Counted from the first letter of the stretch, positions 1-8,102 are shown. The stretch: 64,000 nucleotides of DNA from an uncultured Ignavibacteria bacterium (GCA_903939735.1 CAJAIA010000041.1:1-64000); one strand, 5' to 3'. Translations and numbers: made by a program. The notes: generated by a model from the letters alone, not told the origin.

Positions 1-302
1 CCGTTATCACTTCGGATATGCTCTGGCGTGCCATGCTCAACAAAGAGATCTGTCAGCAGGTCGAGTACATCCGAGGCTCTTATCCTGCGTGCTACGTGAC
101 ATGCCAGTGCTTGGTGTGTATACTCATCGATGACATTGAGCGTCCTGAACTTGCGCCCGTCGCTGGTCTGATCTGTGACGAAGTCATAGCTCCAAACATG
201 GTTCTTGTGTTCCGCACGCAAACGGACGACCGATCCATCTGAGAGGAACAGCCGAGCACGCTTGGGTTGCATATCTGACATCGCCCCATCTATCACGATC
301 AA
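1..302 (-). mobile_element. IS3-family transposase OrfB fragment, runs off window
   Basis: The reverse strand reads without a stop from a TGA at 303-305 to the window edge, a frame missing from the ORF track because it is open-ended. It contains HVWSYDFVTDQT, GRKFRTLNVIDEYT and PEHIRSDNG, the DDE integrase-core pattern of IS3-family OrfB, with the first two catalytic Asp regions visible. ATG at 281 is the first methionine. The N-terminal helix-turn-helix half is missing, so it is a 5'-truncated copy fused to the repeat at 278-543. The rest lies outside the window. Confidence 0.85.
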
Positions 303-543
303 TCACCAGCTTTGACGAGCAAGAGCACTCGTTGTGCGGTTGCGAAGACACATTGAGCCCACTACATGCGATGAAGGGGGCACTTCTCTCTCCACTGAAC
401 TTCACTTTATTGCATGTGAAGAGCACTGCAATCTCTACATCAACCGCGATCTGCACTTCCGTGTGACGCTTCCGCCCCATACCGGGATCGCTTCGAGAAG
501 CAAGCTATCGTTTCAGTTGGTAGTGATGTGGGGAGCAGGTCAC
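278..543. repeat. IS3-derived repeat, copy A
   Basis: About 265 bp nearly matched, in the same orientation, by 3044-3283. Shared blocks include acacattgagcccacta, gggggcacttctctctcc and tgacgcttccgcccca. On the minus strand it carries a start-like MGRKRHTEVQIA, which resembles the N terminus of IS3 OrfA, but the frame soon loses that resemblance. It is probably an internally deleted IS derivative. No gene is supported between 303 and 714 apart from this. Confidence 0.7.
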
Positions 544-714
544 GATCATCTTCCAAACGTCATTCAAGGAATTGTTTATGAAGATGGACTGATGAAAATG
601 GCCGCTTAATTCAAGCAACCACAGGACGCCTCATCTACACCATTTGGATGCTTCCCCTTACTTCCCTACCTTTTCTCCTCATACGCTAGCAATTTCATAC
701 TGGGGGCATATATC

Positions 715-1680
715 ATGCGGGAATTCATTAACAAATCGGGCCTTGCTTCACTCGGCATCATCACTTCACTAATATTTAGTGTGACCTCGGCCAGTGCACA
801 GATTCCCTGCTATCCGCGCTTCGATTCGGAGTATTATACCTTCAGTTTACCGACACAATATCCACCATTGGTGACTAGCATGCCATTGAATGTGTTGGTG
901 GGCCATATTGCCTTGGATAGTTTGTGTACCGTCAAGACACACACGGAAATAGAGACATTCTTTCAAACGAGAACATCTTGGGATGACACGCTTCGATATG
1001 CTGCCAAGTACATGTTGACATTGGTGGATTACAATCCGGTACTTCTCAGACTGACCCGAGGTGGGTCCGCCTCATACAATAGTCTAGTCAATGTATATCG
1101 CGACTACCTTGTCCAGTTGGCCAGTGGGCTGTCAGCTCGGCAAAAACTTGACGAGGCCATTCTTGGAAGCGACTATATCCTCGTTGTCGATGTCACATCC
1201 GTGGCCGACGGATTCGACACATCGGCAGCGTTTGCGCAGAGCACACGCATCGTTCGATTCACCGTGGTAGACACCATTCTTGGACACGTGCTACCTGGGT
1301 GTTATTCGAGCGGAGGATCGGGCGCAACTATCCCCCCCGGATGCAACTGGTTCGACATAAGTCGCGAACACGTTGGCATCGGTCTCGAAAATGCGGGGCT
1401 ACCTTCAGACTCGAGCGCAATAACGTCGGCGATGCCAGGTAATGGAAAACAATACCTCGTATTCCTGCGTTTGAGCACGCTATGCCAGACGTCAACCTCA
1501 GCCTACATGACATTGATGCCTCTATATCCAATCAGCGCCAAATCCGGCATATTTGAAGTGACAGCCAATGCAATTTCTGATCCATCGAACCTCTTCGGGG
1601 CGGGCACCTCTCCGACGCTGTCGGTGGTAACCGCCGCCATCCGTGCACGCCTTACTACACTGCTCTCGCTGGGGAACTGA
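715..1680 (+). CDS. Secreted protein of unknown function
   Basis: I do not recognise this 321-residue protein. It begins with a clear Sec signal peptide (hydrophobic stretch about residues 9-26, ending SASAQ), so it is exported. The mature part is rich in Ser, Thr and Tyr, contains cysteine-bearing segments (residues about 195-215) and no visible catalytic motif or T9SS tail. A purine-rich GGGGG lies just upstream of the ATG. The downstream protease gene starts 2 bases after the stop, so the two are probably co-transcribed. Both sit between the two IS-derived repeats, suggesting acquired cargo. Confidence 0.6.
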   Translation: MREFINKSGLASLGIITSLIFSVTSASAQIPCYPRFDSEYYTFSLPTQYPPLVTSMPLNVLVGHIALDSLCTVKTHTEIETFFQTRTSWDDTLRYAAKYMLTLVDYNPVLLRLTRGGSASYNSLVNVYRDYLVQLASGLSARQKLDEAILGSDYILVVDVTSVADGFDTSAAFAQSTRIVRFTVVDTILGHVLPGCYSSGGSGATIPPGCNWFDISREHVGIGLENAGLPSDSSAITSAMPGNGKQYLVFLRLSTLCQTSTSAYMTLMPLYPISAKSGIFEVTANAISDPSNLFGAGTSPTLSVVTAAIRARLTTLLSLGN

Positions 1681-1682
1681 CC

Positions 1683-1964
1683 GTGAGAACGCTGTGCATT
1701 ATATTCCTGGCTCTTACTGGGGTTGCCAATACATTTGGACAATGCGGCACGACTCAGGCCTGCCGCAACCAGAAGTTCCCCTACAGATTTTGCCCACTGG
1801 TCAACGGTGAGATTCAGGTTGTCTGTACGGACAATCCAACGAACGTCCCGGGCAAGAAACCTTTCCGAAACGTCCTTCCGATTTGTGCCCGCGTCATAAC
1901 GGGTCCTGACGATCCGCAAGAAGTGAAGATGAAGGACGCGAATGGTGTAGACGTTGTGGTATAG
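1683..1964 (+). CDS. N-terminal part of secreted metzincin protease, ends at in-frame TAG
   Basis: GTG start at 1683, preceded by TGGGGA, with a signal peptide (MRTLCIIFLALTGVANTFGQ). The reading frame meets a TAG at 1962-1964 (codon 94) but continues open in the same frame into the 1995-2861 protein, reading SPAQLQADLDLAVAAWNCLCGF after the stop. This 93-residue piece carries the export signal and a Cys-rich propeptide-like region. I interpret it as the front of one interrupted gene; a separate small secreted protein, suppression or sequencing error remain possible. Confidence 0.6.
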   Translation: MRTLCIIFLALTGVANTFGQCGTTQACRNQKFPYRFCPLVNGEIQVVCTDNPTNVPGKKPFRNVLPICARVITGPDDPQEVKMKDANGVDVVV

Positions 1965-1994
1965 AGCCCAGCGCAATTACAAGCGGATCTCGAT

Positions 1995-2861
1995 TTGGCC
2001 GTTGCCGCTTGGAATTGCCTATGTGGATTTACACAGCAGAACATGCAGGTATCGGAGTGCTGCACTGAGATCGTGTGGACCAGGAACACCCGTGACTTTT
2101 CTGCGATTAGTGCTGGCACGTTCCGCCTCGGCGAACAGCGCACCAGCGTGACCAAGACACCTCCTGATTTATGTGGCGAGTTAGGCTGTTATAAGGATGA
2201 AAATGGTGTACGTATCCCAATCGGCCTACATCGGATGTATTTGAACAATACCGATGATTTCCGGTCGCCCGTGGGAGCAGGTCCGTCTGCTACACGTATG
2301 CTGTATTCAGGACCTACCCTTCCGAAAGGACCTGGCAACGCGGCGCTTAACAATCTGACGCAGGTGTGGAGTTTACGCGATGTCCTTACGCACGAGCTTG
2401 GACACTGGGCGGGATTGCTGCATCCCGACGCGGAGAATCCTCCGAACTACACTCTTCTATGCGATCCTGTGGGAGCCCCTTCTGCTGGTTTGATGACCTC
2501 GACGACGAGCAGCGGAACCGAGCCCAAGGGTCTTTCGGACCAGGATAAGTGTCAGTTCATGCGCCTGTATTGTCCAACAATCACAGGTATCGAGGAAGAG
2601 ATACGATTAGTATACGCTACTAGGAAGATTGTAGCTGTTTCCATTCTTGACGTCTATAGGTGGAAAGTCGATGGATGTGATGGCAATGTCCTGCGGGCCT
2701 GGAGCGTGCGTGGCGAGGAACTACAGCCTCCAGTTTACAGCCAAGTAGACGATGGCTACGTAAACGTTTATTGCCATACCATGCCAAGAGGCGTTTTCGT
2801 CCTTTCTTTAACATGTACAGGCACGGAGGATATCCAGTACTGCCTCCTTCAAGTAGAATAG
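1995..2861 (+). CDS. Metzincin (M43-like) zinc metalloprotease domain, C-terminal part of interrupted gene
   Basis: Contains THELGHWAGLLHPD, an exact HExxHxxGxxH zinc site (His237, His241 and His247 counted from the GTG at 1683), and a later GLMTS that could be the Met-turn. This pattern fits the M43 cytophagalysin/pappalysin group, typically secreted by Bacteroidota. The last about 90 residues form a beta-rich tail (VDDGYVNVYCHTMPRGVFVLSL) like a divergent T9SS sorting domain. Without the upstream 93 codons the protein has no signal peptide, so separate translation from 1995 would give a mislocalised product. The ORF start at 1995 is only the first ATG after the TAG. Confidence 0.75.
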   Translation: MAVAAWNCLCGFTQQNMQVSECCTEIVWTRNTRDFSAISAGTFRLGEQRTSVTKTPPDLCGELGCYKDENGVRIPIGLHRMYLNNTDDFRSPVGAGPSATRMLYSGPTLPKGPGNAALNNLTQVWSLRDVLTHELGHWAGLLHPDAENPPNYTLLCDPVGAPSAGLMTSTTSSGTEPKGLSDQDKCQFMRLYCPTITGIEEEIRLVYATRKIVAVSILDVYRWKVDGCDGNVLRAWSVRGEELQPPVYSQVDDGYVNVYCHTMPRGVFVLSLTCTGTEDIQYCLLQVE

Positions 2862-3043
2862 AACGACCTTCACGCGTCACCCTAACGTGGTGCCCTGCCC
2901 CCGTTTGTTAGTCCATCGGACGTGTTATACTCATGAGCACAACCTACATTCTTCTTGAAAGGCATGCCTTCCCGTCAATTGAAGCCGTTTGCCCGCGATG
3001 TACGAGCCCTTACGTGCAATGACGCCAACTGGGCTGCAAATAC

Positions 3044-3283
3044 GACATCGCCCCTGCTTTCACGATCAACAACACTCGTTGTGGAGTTGCCAAGACACAT
3101 TGAGCCCACTAAATGCGATAAAGGGGGCACTTCTCTCTCCACTGAACGTCTAGTTATTGCATGTGAAGAGCACTGCAATATCTAAATCAAGCGCGATCTG
3201 CACATCCGTGTGACGCTTCCGCCCCATTCCGGGCTCTCTTCGCGAAGCAAGCTTTCGTTTCAGTTGGTAGTGGAGCAGGTCAG
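3044..3283. repeat. IS3-derived repeat, copy B
   Basis: Second copy of the repeat at 278-543, same orientation, with scattered substitutions and small deletions (for example tagtggagcaggtca versus tagtgatgtggggagcaggtca). The reverse strand reads ATGGGGCGGAAGCGTCACAC, the same OrfA-like start as copy A, followed by stops. It occupies most of the gene-free stretch 2862-3302; I see no coding sequence there. Confidence 0.7.
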
Positions 3284-3302
3284 GGGCATGTCATCGCAAT
3301 TT

Positions 3303-4451
3303 TTAGTTCGTAACAACAAAGAATCGTGTAAAATCGCGTCCGCTGCTGGTTCTCACTTTGACTGAGTACATTCCAGATGATAAACTGCTCGTGGGAATCA
3401 GCCAGTCTGAGAATGGAGCAGAAGGTCCATTGCCACTATGAACCAGCTTGCCTGTATTGTCAAAGATGAAGACCGTACTCTGAGCTGCCTCTACTCCGCT
3501 TAAAGTGATTCGAACCGCGTTATCACCCTGAGCAGTTTCGACCGTAAGGACAGCCCGATCTGATAAAGAACGTTCTGCTTTCACGCTCTGTTTTGCAAAT
3601 GATGGATCTTCTAATGTGGAAATCCACCACAGCGTATCTTGTCGGTGATAACTGTTGCAATTCGAGCTGAATCGAGTGTCTGGAAGGCTACCAAGGTATG
3701 CATTGTATGCGTTTTCAAACCCAGAAGGCCAACTTCGTAATCCGATAAGAGTTGCCGTGCAGCCGTTGAGCGCCAATGCTGCCGCGTGTGCGACTAGTAA
3801 AGATTGCATTTGAGCGGCACCCACAGTATCATTGGTGAGTGAGTCCAACCAACGAGGATATTGGTTAGGGAATGCCCTATCTGGCTCTTGTTCGTAGAGA
3901 TATCCGAGATTGTAGTCCATGGCAAACTTGCGATGAACAATCCCGGCTGCAGTTGCGCCATATCTGTACGGCACTGCCCGAACGAATGCAACTCTGCCAT
4001 TACAACTATCGGGGATTGGGACCATTCTTATGCTTACATCCGGCGCTGTGCCATACCGCAGTGCTATCGGGTTTGGACCACCATCATGCACTCCAACCGA
4101 GTCCATCGTTGCAAGCACGGTGCCGGTAGCAGAATCTACGAGTTCTAGGAGAAAGACAGTCGTGTCTAACAATCGTCCCGTTCCTGTTGTCCATCTGACG
4201 TCAGACCAGCTATGAGTTACAAGACTTTTAATGTCGGCCTGGGGCAGCGAGCCAATTCTGTTGCTCGTAAACAGTCTAAAGAACTTCAAACTCGATGTGA
4301 TCGGTATCGTAAAGTTTCGAGTTTGAGCCGTGTTGTAGAAGGATACTATTCGACCTTTCAGAGAGTCTTCTGAGATTGAAGAACGGCCATCGGACAGCCA
4401 CTCTGCAACTGTCAGCGACAAGAAAATCGGGTGCGCGGTGTCCGAACTCAC
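3303..4451 (-). CDS. T9SS type-A sorting-domain protein, 5'-truncated
   Basis: The last about 80 residues (ITLSGVEAAQSTVFIFDNTGKLVHSG ... LSSGMYSVKVRTSSGRDFTRFFVV) are a type-A T9SS C-terminal sorting domain, so the ancestral protein was secreted or surface attached. The rest is unrecognised, with beta-strand-rich segments. The listed start is GTG at 4451, but the frame stays open back to a TAA at 4566-4568 with no ATG, GTG or TTG, reading WARHNWYISYTNTFDSVQVEYTVGEFSVV. No signal peptide exists in either version. The gene is therefore probably a remnant that lost its 5' end next to the ATPase gene, which stops 23 bases away. Confidence 0.6.
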   Translation of the reverse strand: MSSDTAHPIFLSLTVAEWLSDGRSSISEDSLKGRIVSFYNTAQTRNFTIPITSSLKFFRLFTSNRIGSLPQADIKSLVTHSWSDVRWTTGTGRLLDTTVFLLELVDSATGTVLATMDSVGVHDGGPNPIALRYGTAPDVSIRMVPIPDSCNGRVAFVRAVPYRYGATAAGIVHRKFAMDYNLGYLYEQEPDRAFPNQYPRWLDSLTNDTVGAAQMQSLLVAHAAALALNGCTATLIGLRSWPSGFENAYNAYLGSLPDTRFSSNCNSYHRQDTLWWISTLEDPSFAKQSVKAERSLSDRAVLTVETAQGDNAVRITLSGVEAAQSTVFIFDNTGKLVHSGNGPSAPFSDWLIPTSSLSSGMYSVKVRTSSGRDFTRFFVVTN

Positions 4452-4590
4452 AACAGAGAATTCACCTACTGTGTATTCTACTTGGACGGAGTCGAACGTG
4501 TTAGTGTAGGAGATGTACCAGTTATGGCGCGCCCACTCTCTGCTAACGCTCGGCCGAATCTCCAGTTAGGGGGCTCGGAGTCTTCAGTAT

Positions 4591-5751
4591 CTAGACCAAA
4601 CGTACACTGGCGATCTCTCTCAAAGGAAGTGCTGTGATCTTGTCGGACAATGCATAGCGTAGTGTTCCGGGATACACTACCCACAGGTGCTCAAGTTGGA
4701 GATCATCAAGTGCAACATGCATGGACTTCGTTGTCCTTGGAGCATCGGTACACTTGAATTCAAATCCCCAGCGCTTACCTCGTCGTAGGAGAAGCAGATC
4801 GAGTTCAGCTCCTCGCTGTGTGCCGTAGAAATAGGCGTCACGCTGGCCGTGAACAGCGAGTGTCTGCTCTAATGCAAATCCCTCCCAGCTTGCACCATAG
4901 CGTGGATGGGTGCGCAGCTCAAGCATTTCACCGATGCCTAGCAGGTGATGAAGTACGCCGCTATCGCGCACAAATATCTTTGGTGATTTAACGAGTCGTT
5001 TGCCCAGGTTCTCGTACCATGGTGGAAGCACACGCACCATAAACGTGCCGGCCAGCAAATCACGGTAGTGGTTCACTGCCGTTTGACTCAAATCCATTGA
5101 GCGAGCGATCTCAGATGCATTCCACGTTTGCCCGTGATAGTGCGATAGCATCCGCCAGAACCGGCCCAGGGCCTCAGGTGCTACTCTGGAGCCCAGTCCA
5201 GGGATGTCTCGCTCGAGAAATGTCCGAGTAAAACTTTCCATCCACCGATCCCACCCATCGCGCGACGAGGCCTGAAACGCACTTGGGAACCCGCCTCTAA
5301 GCCAAAGGTGATCTTGGGCATCAGGGCCTACTTCAGATAAAGAAAATCCCGAGACGTCCACAAACTGAATCCGTCCAGCCAGAGTCTCTGACACACCCTT
5401 GATGAGTTCCCATGAGGCACTGCCCAAGAGGAGGAACACCGCGTTGCGTTTAGGATCATCGCACAGTGGACGTAATAGCTCGAACAATTCTGGCAAACGC
5501 TGTACCTCATCCAGAACAACTAAACCGCTTTGGTCAGACAACAGCTTTTCTGGCGTGGCCCGCAAGGCCTCTCGAGTCTCTGACCTTTCGAGATCGAAGA
5601 CAACCGTTTGTCCTGCCCAACCAGCTGCCACCTGTGCTGCAAGTGTTGTTTTGCCTACTTGTCTTGCACCCAATAATGCCACTACCGGCGACTCGGACAA
5701 TCTCACCCGGATTGATTCAAGGTAGTCAGTTCGTTCAATAGATTGTAGCAT
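4591..5751 (-). CDS. AAA+ ATPase with DUF4143-type C-terminal domain
   Basis: About 386 residues. Walker A is GARQVGKTT near residue 26, Walker B is LVVLDEVQRL near residue 80, and LLGSAS is a sensor-like segment. The C-terminal half (FVRDSGVLHHLLGI ... ELDLLLLRRGKRWGFEFKCTD) matches the DUF4143 nuclease-like fold found in this widespread, poorly understood family. I start at ATG 5751 because AAGGAG lies 5 bases upstream; the ORF track start at 5805 adds 18 residues without a site. Such genes are often mobile, and this one abuts a truncated neighbour. Cellular role unknown. Confidence 0.85.
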   Translation of the reverse strand: MLQSIERTDYLESIRVRLSESPVVALLGARQVGKTTLAAQVAAGWAGQTVVFDLERSETREALRATPEKLLSDQSGLVVLDEVQRLPELFELLRPLCDDPKRNAVFLLLGSASWELIKGVSETLAGRIQFVDVSGFSLSEVGPDAQDHLWLRGGFPSAFQASSRDGWDRWMESFTRTFLERDIPGLGSRVAPEALGRFWRMLSHYHGQTWNASEIARSMDLSQTAVNHYRDLLAGTFMVRVLPPWYENLGKRLVKSPKIFVRDSGVLHHLLGIGEMLELRTHPRYGASWEGFALEQTLAVHGQRDAYFYGTQRGAELDLLLLRRGKRWGFEFKCTDAPRTTKSMHVALDDLQLEHLWVVYPGTLRYALSDKITALPLREIASVRLV

Positions 5752-5754
5752 ATT

Positions 5755-5790
5755 GCTCCTTATGTTGTGCAATATACTACAATTGTGGGA
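5755..5790. promoter_or_regulatory. AT-rich dyad upstream of the ATPase gene
   Basis: TTGTGCAATATACTACAA (TTGT-N10-ACAA) lies just upstream of the ribosome-binding site. It could be part of a promoter or operator; the arms are short and the call is tentative. Confidence 0.25.
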
Positions 5791-5961
5791 GTCTTCAGCA
5801 ACCACCCACCCTCAACTTTATCATCAAGAACGATTCACATCATGCGCGATAGCATGCTCACGCGCGACCTTCAAACACGGCTGTCAATGCAGATGTATAC
5901 TCAGTCCACCACTAGCACACTAGCACGGGCGAAGCCATCGGGGAGAGCTGAGGAGCTGAGC

Positions 5962-6170
5962 GTAGGTCCCTCGCAAAGCCTCGGGATGACGCCGCGTCGC
6001 GATTATTTTTAAAAGAGAAAGGCGAGCACCATCATGGATGGTGCTTGCCTTTCTTCTCTACGTACCTGCGAGCCGTTGCGTCATCCCGAGGAGCGGAGCG
6101 ACGAGGGACCTGCGTCATCCTGAGGAGGTAGGGTCGAGGCCATGCCTCGACCTTTCCGACGAGGGACCTA
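5962..6170. repeat. Nested palindromic (REP-like) element
   Basis: GTAGGTCCCTCG...TCGGGATGACGC at 5962-5992 is inverted as GCGTCATCCCGAGG...CGAGGGACCT at 6077-6111. Inside is a strong hairpin, AAAGGCGAGCACCATC-ATG-GATGGTGCTTGCCTTT (6018-6052). A second tandem GCGTCATCCTGAGG...CGAGGGACCT unit (6112-6169) carries its own hairpin, GGTCGAGGC-CAT-GCCTCGACC. No coding sequence is convincing here. The central hairpin could also terminate transcription. Confidence 0.75.
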
Positions 6171-6323
6171 TAGGAGTTTTCGCGGAATGTGATCACTTGC
6201 GTTTGCAATCCATATAGTGAAGTGGTCAGTCACGTGCGGAATGACATGGTCAACGCGAGCGAAATCTCCTCGCAGTTCACGCCAAACTGTCTCTGGGTTC
6301 GAAGCCCCGAATAGGGCCAAATA
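6168..6323 (-). pseudogene. C-terminal gene remnant of unknown family
   Basis: The reverse strand reads RYLALFGASNPETVWRELRG, then DFARVDHVIPHVTDHFTIWIANASDHIPRKLL, then TAG at 6168-6170. The composition is protein-like (about 50 residues, ordered hydrophobic and charged pattern) but a TGA cuts it upstream and no start is available. Its stop codon abuts the palindromic repeat. I cannot name the family; it may be chance coding-like sequence. Confidence 0.35.
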
Positions 6324-6418
6324 CCGTCAGTATCGGCGTCAGTAAGCGACCGTCAGTAAATGGAAGGGGCTTTACAGTAAGCGATTGCGGGATTTCTTCC
6401 GAGTCCCTGCGGGGTCAC

Positions 6419-6459
6419 AAAAGCCCTGCTGCACATCGTGTAGCAGGGCTTTTGTTTTT
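6419..6459 (-). terminator. Rho-independent terminator (bidirectional form)
   Basis: AAAAGCCCTGCT-gcacatcgtgt-AGCAGGGCTTTT is a perfect 12-bp stem with T-runs on both sides. It lies about 40 bases past the stop of the leftward acyltransferase pair, which it most likely serves. Confidence 0.8.
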
Positions 6460-6497
6460 CAGACATGATTGGCTGCGGCGGGAGGTGTCGAGCCGTA

Positions 6498-7052
6498 TCA
6501 ACCCAAACGCTTCTTCAGCTTCCCGTAGGCTTCTGGCACCTTGCTTGAGGCAACATCTTCCAGATAGAAGATCCAGCCGTCAATGTATCCGCCATCCCCG
6601 TCGTCCATTGGTCCGAAATACGCAAGCTTCACTCCACGATCTGCATATAAACGATACAGCTCCTCCGAGACAGTATTCGCAACCATGATCGAACCAGCAC
6701 GTGAGATGATGTTGCCAAACATGTGAGCCGACAGCTCCAACCGCTCACGAAATCTTCGTCGTGTTGCATCAAGCCACAACGTCCCTAGCTCATATGTGTC
6801 AAGTCCTTGTGCTCGCGCACAGAAGTGGTCGGCTATCTCTTTGGGGATGTAACTGAGCGTTCTATAATCCTGCTTTACGTTAATGCTGTATCCGGCGAAG
6901 GGCTGGCCCTCCTCATCACGGAACAGATACACCTCTTCGCAGTTGCGCAGAAAGTCGATACTCAGGATGCCGGCTCCATAAGCCTGCGCATAGCACTCGA
7001 CAAAGGTTATGAAATCTTCTTCGTCCGTTATGCGGCAAGCACTGGTTGTCAT
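6498..7052 (-). CDS. GNAT-like acyltransferase, putative
   Basis: A 184-residue protein with the general look of an acyl-CoA N-acyltransferase fold: a mixed alpha/beta pattern, an internal RFRERLELSAHMFGNII helix, and ...ISRAGSIMVANTVSEELYRLYADRGVKLAYF resembling the late strand-helix pair of GNAT enzymes. The pyrophosphate-binding Q/RxxGxG/A loop is not clearly visible, so the assignment is tentative. The ATG overlaps the stop of the upstream CAT-like gene (ATGA), so they are translationally coupled and probably act on related acceptors. The substrate cannot be inferred. Confidence 0.45.
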   Translation of the reverse strand: MTTSACRITDEEDFITFVECYAQAYGAGILSIDFLRNCEEVYLFRDEEGQPFAGYSINVKQDYRTLSYIPKEIADHFCARAQGLDTYELGTLWLDATRRRFRERLELSAHMFGNIISRAGSIMVANTVSEELYRLYADRGVKLAYFGPMDDGDGGYIDGWIFYLEDVASSKVPEAYGKLKKRLG

Positions 7053-7738
7053 AGAGCGGTACTTTCAAACAATGATTGATACTCACGTTGAATCAGAGTT
7101 GGGTCGTCGAGATGACACTGCACGTTGTGAACAAGATGTCCAACATGGTATCCATCCATCAGAGCATGGTGCACCTGCAAGCTAATGGCCAGCTTCATCC
7201 GACCAGCCTCTTCTTGGATTTTACCAACAATGAATCCTGGTATAGAGGCTAGTCGTCGAGCAAAAGGGAGTTGTGCAGCAGAGTGTGTCGTCCAAGGATT
7301 CGTCGTGATAAACAATCTGCCAAGATCGTTACCTCGAGGGGGCATCTCGATCCCACTGCGGACGCGTTCTTGGATTGCCACGTTCTCGTTGTAGTCATCA
7401 GCGAACCTGTCGGTATAGACACCTTGCATGAACTCTAAGATCCTATCCGGTTTCAATACCGTGAGCACAGGTACAACCTTATCGTACTCAACAACTACAT
7501 CGTCATGGATGCGATGTCGAAACTCAGCAATGTGGTTTGCTGCCCGTGTGAGGATGAATCCTATTGTAAGTGAAAACTTGAGATTGTTCTCACGACAGAA
7601 CTTTTTGAGTTCTGTGACGTCGAACTGAATCGTCTTGTAAATCAGCGGGTTGTCAAATGCACAGAAGTAATCGAACCAGTCTTTCCTGGCATAGGACTGC
7701 ATATCGATAGCGGTTGCTGTGGGGGCTGAGTTTATCAT
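7049..7738 (-). CDS. Chloramphenicol acetyltransferase-family acyltransferase
   Basis: 229 residues, the usual CAT length (about 215-230). The active-site motif is HHALMDGYH at residues 190-198, giving His191 as the catalytic base and Asp195 as the structural Asp; the N-terminal KDWFDYFCAFDNPLIYKTIQFDVT matches the CAT opening. CAT-fold enzymes act as soluble trimers transferring acetyl from acetyl-CoA to a hydroxyl. Several residues differ from classical CatA (ALMDG for AVCDG), so chloramphenicol need not be the substrate. It is the first gene of a two-gene leftward operon and lies divergent from a ferredoxin-P450 pair. Confidence 0.8.
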   Translation of the reverse strand: MINSAPTATAIDMQSYARKDWFDYFCAFDNPLIYKTIQFDVTELKKFCRENNLKFSLTIGFILTRAANHIAEFRHRIHDDVVVEYDKVVPVLTVLKPDRILEFMQGVYTDRFADDYNENVAIQERVRSGIEMPPRGNDLGRLFITTNPWTTHSAAQLPFARRLASIPGFIVGKIQEEAGRMKLAISLQVHHALMDGYHVGHLVHNVQCHLDDPTLIQREYQSLFESTAL

Positions 7739-7751
7739 GCTCTCTCCTTCG

Positions 7752-7771
7752 TATCAGTATATTTACTGATA
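7752..7771. promoter_or_regulatory. Perfect 8-bp dyad, candidate operator
   Basis: TATCAGTA-TATT-TACTGATA lies 14 bases upstream of the CAT-family start and 55 bases before the divergent ferredoxin ATG. Position and symmetry suit a dimeric repressor controlling one or both directions. No regulator gene is adjacent in the window. Confidence 0.55.
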
Positions 7772-7825
7772 ATTCAGAAGGGCACAAACATCCTTCATGT
7801 TTTTTTGTGTGATCATAGCTCCACA

Positions 7826-8062
7826 ATGAACAACGAACAATCACCGAGCCATATCATTTCGATCAACCCCGATCGATGCCAAGGTCACAGCCGCTGCTGC
7901 ATGCTCGCACCCGAACTCTTCGACTCAGACGATCTCGGCTATGGTCTGGTAAGGGGCGAGGGTATCGTCCCCAATGAACTATTGGACAAGGCCAAGCTCG
8001 CGGTAGCGAACTGCCCAGAGTTTGCCATTGTGATCAAGAGAACCGAACAACCAAGTACATGA
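7826..8062 (+). CDS. P450-partner ferredoxin, [3Fe-4S] type
   Basis: 78 residues from ATG 7826 (a TTG at 7805 would add seven). The cluster motif is CQGHSRC ... NCPE: the second ligand position of the CxxxxxC...CP set carries His (CxxHxxC), as in bacterial P450 ferredoxins that bind [3Fe-4S] or variable clusters. These small cytoplasmic proteins pass electrons from a reductase to a cytochrome P450. The P450 gene starts 40 bases downstream on the same strand, making the pair near certain. No ferredoxin reductase gene is seen in the window. Confidence 0.9.
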   Translation: MNNEQSPSHIISINPDRCQGHSRCCMLAPELFDSDDLGYGLVRGEGIVPNELLDKAKLAVANCPEFAIVIKRTEQPST

Positions 8063-8102
8063 TGTCCGAAACGACATGAATTCCCCGAATTCCTGACACA
8101 CC

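Noticed and set aside
334-609. 91-residue plus-strand ORF
   Set aside because: Lies mostly in the IS-derived repeat, antisense to its OrfA-like start; the equivalent frame in copy B is broken.
5767-6012. 81-residue ORF MQYTTIVGVFSNHPP...
   Set aside because: Runs into the palindromic repeat, has low-complexity composition and no ribosome-binding site.
6296-6312. GGGTTCGAAGCCCC as a tRNA T-arm
   Set aside because: The loop lacks the pyrimidine at position 60 and no anticodon or acceptor stem surrounds it; the minus strand reads as protein-like sequence here.
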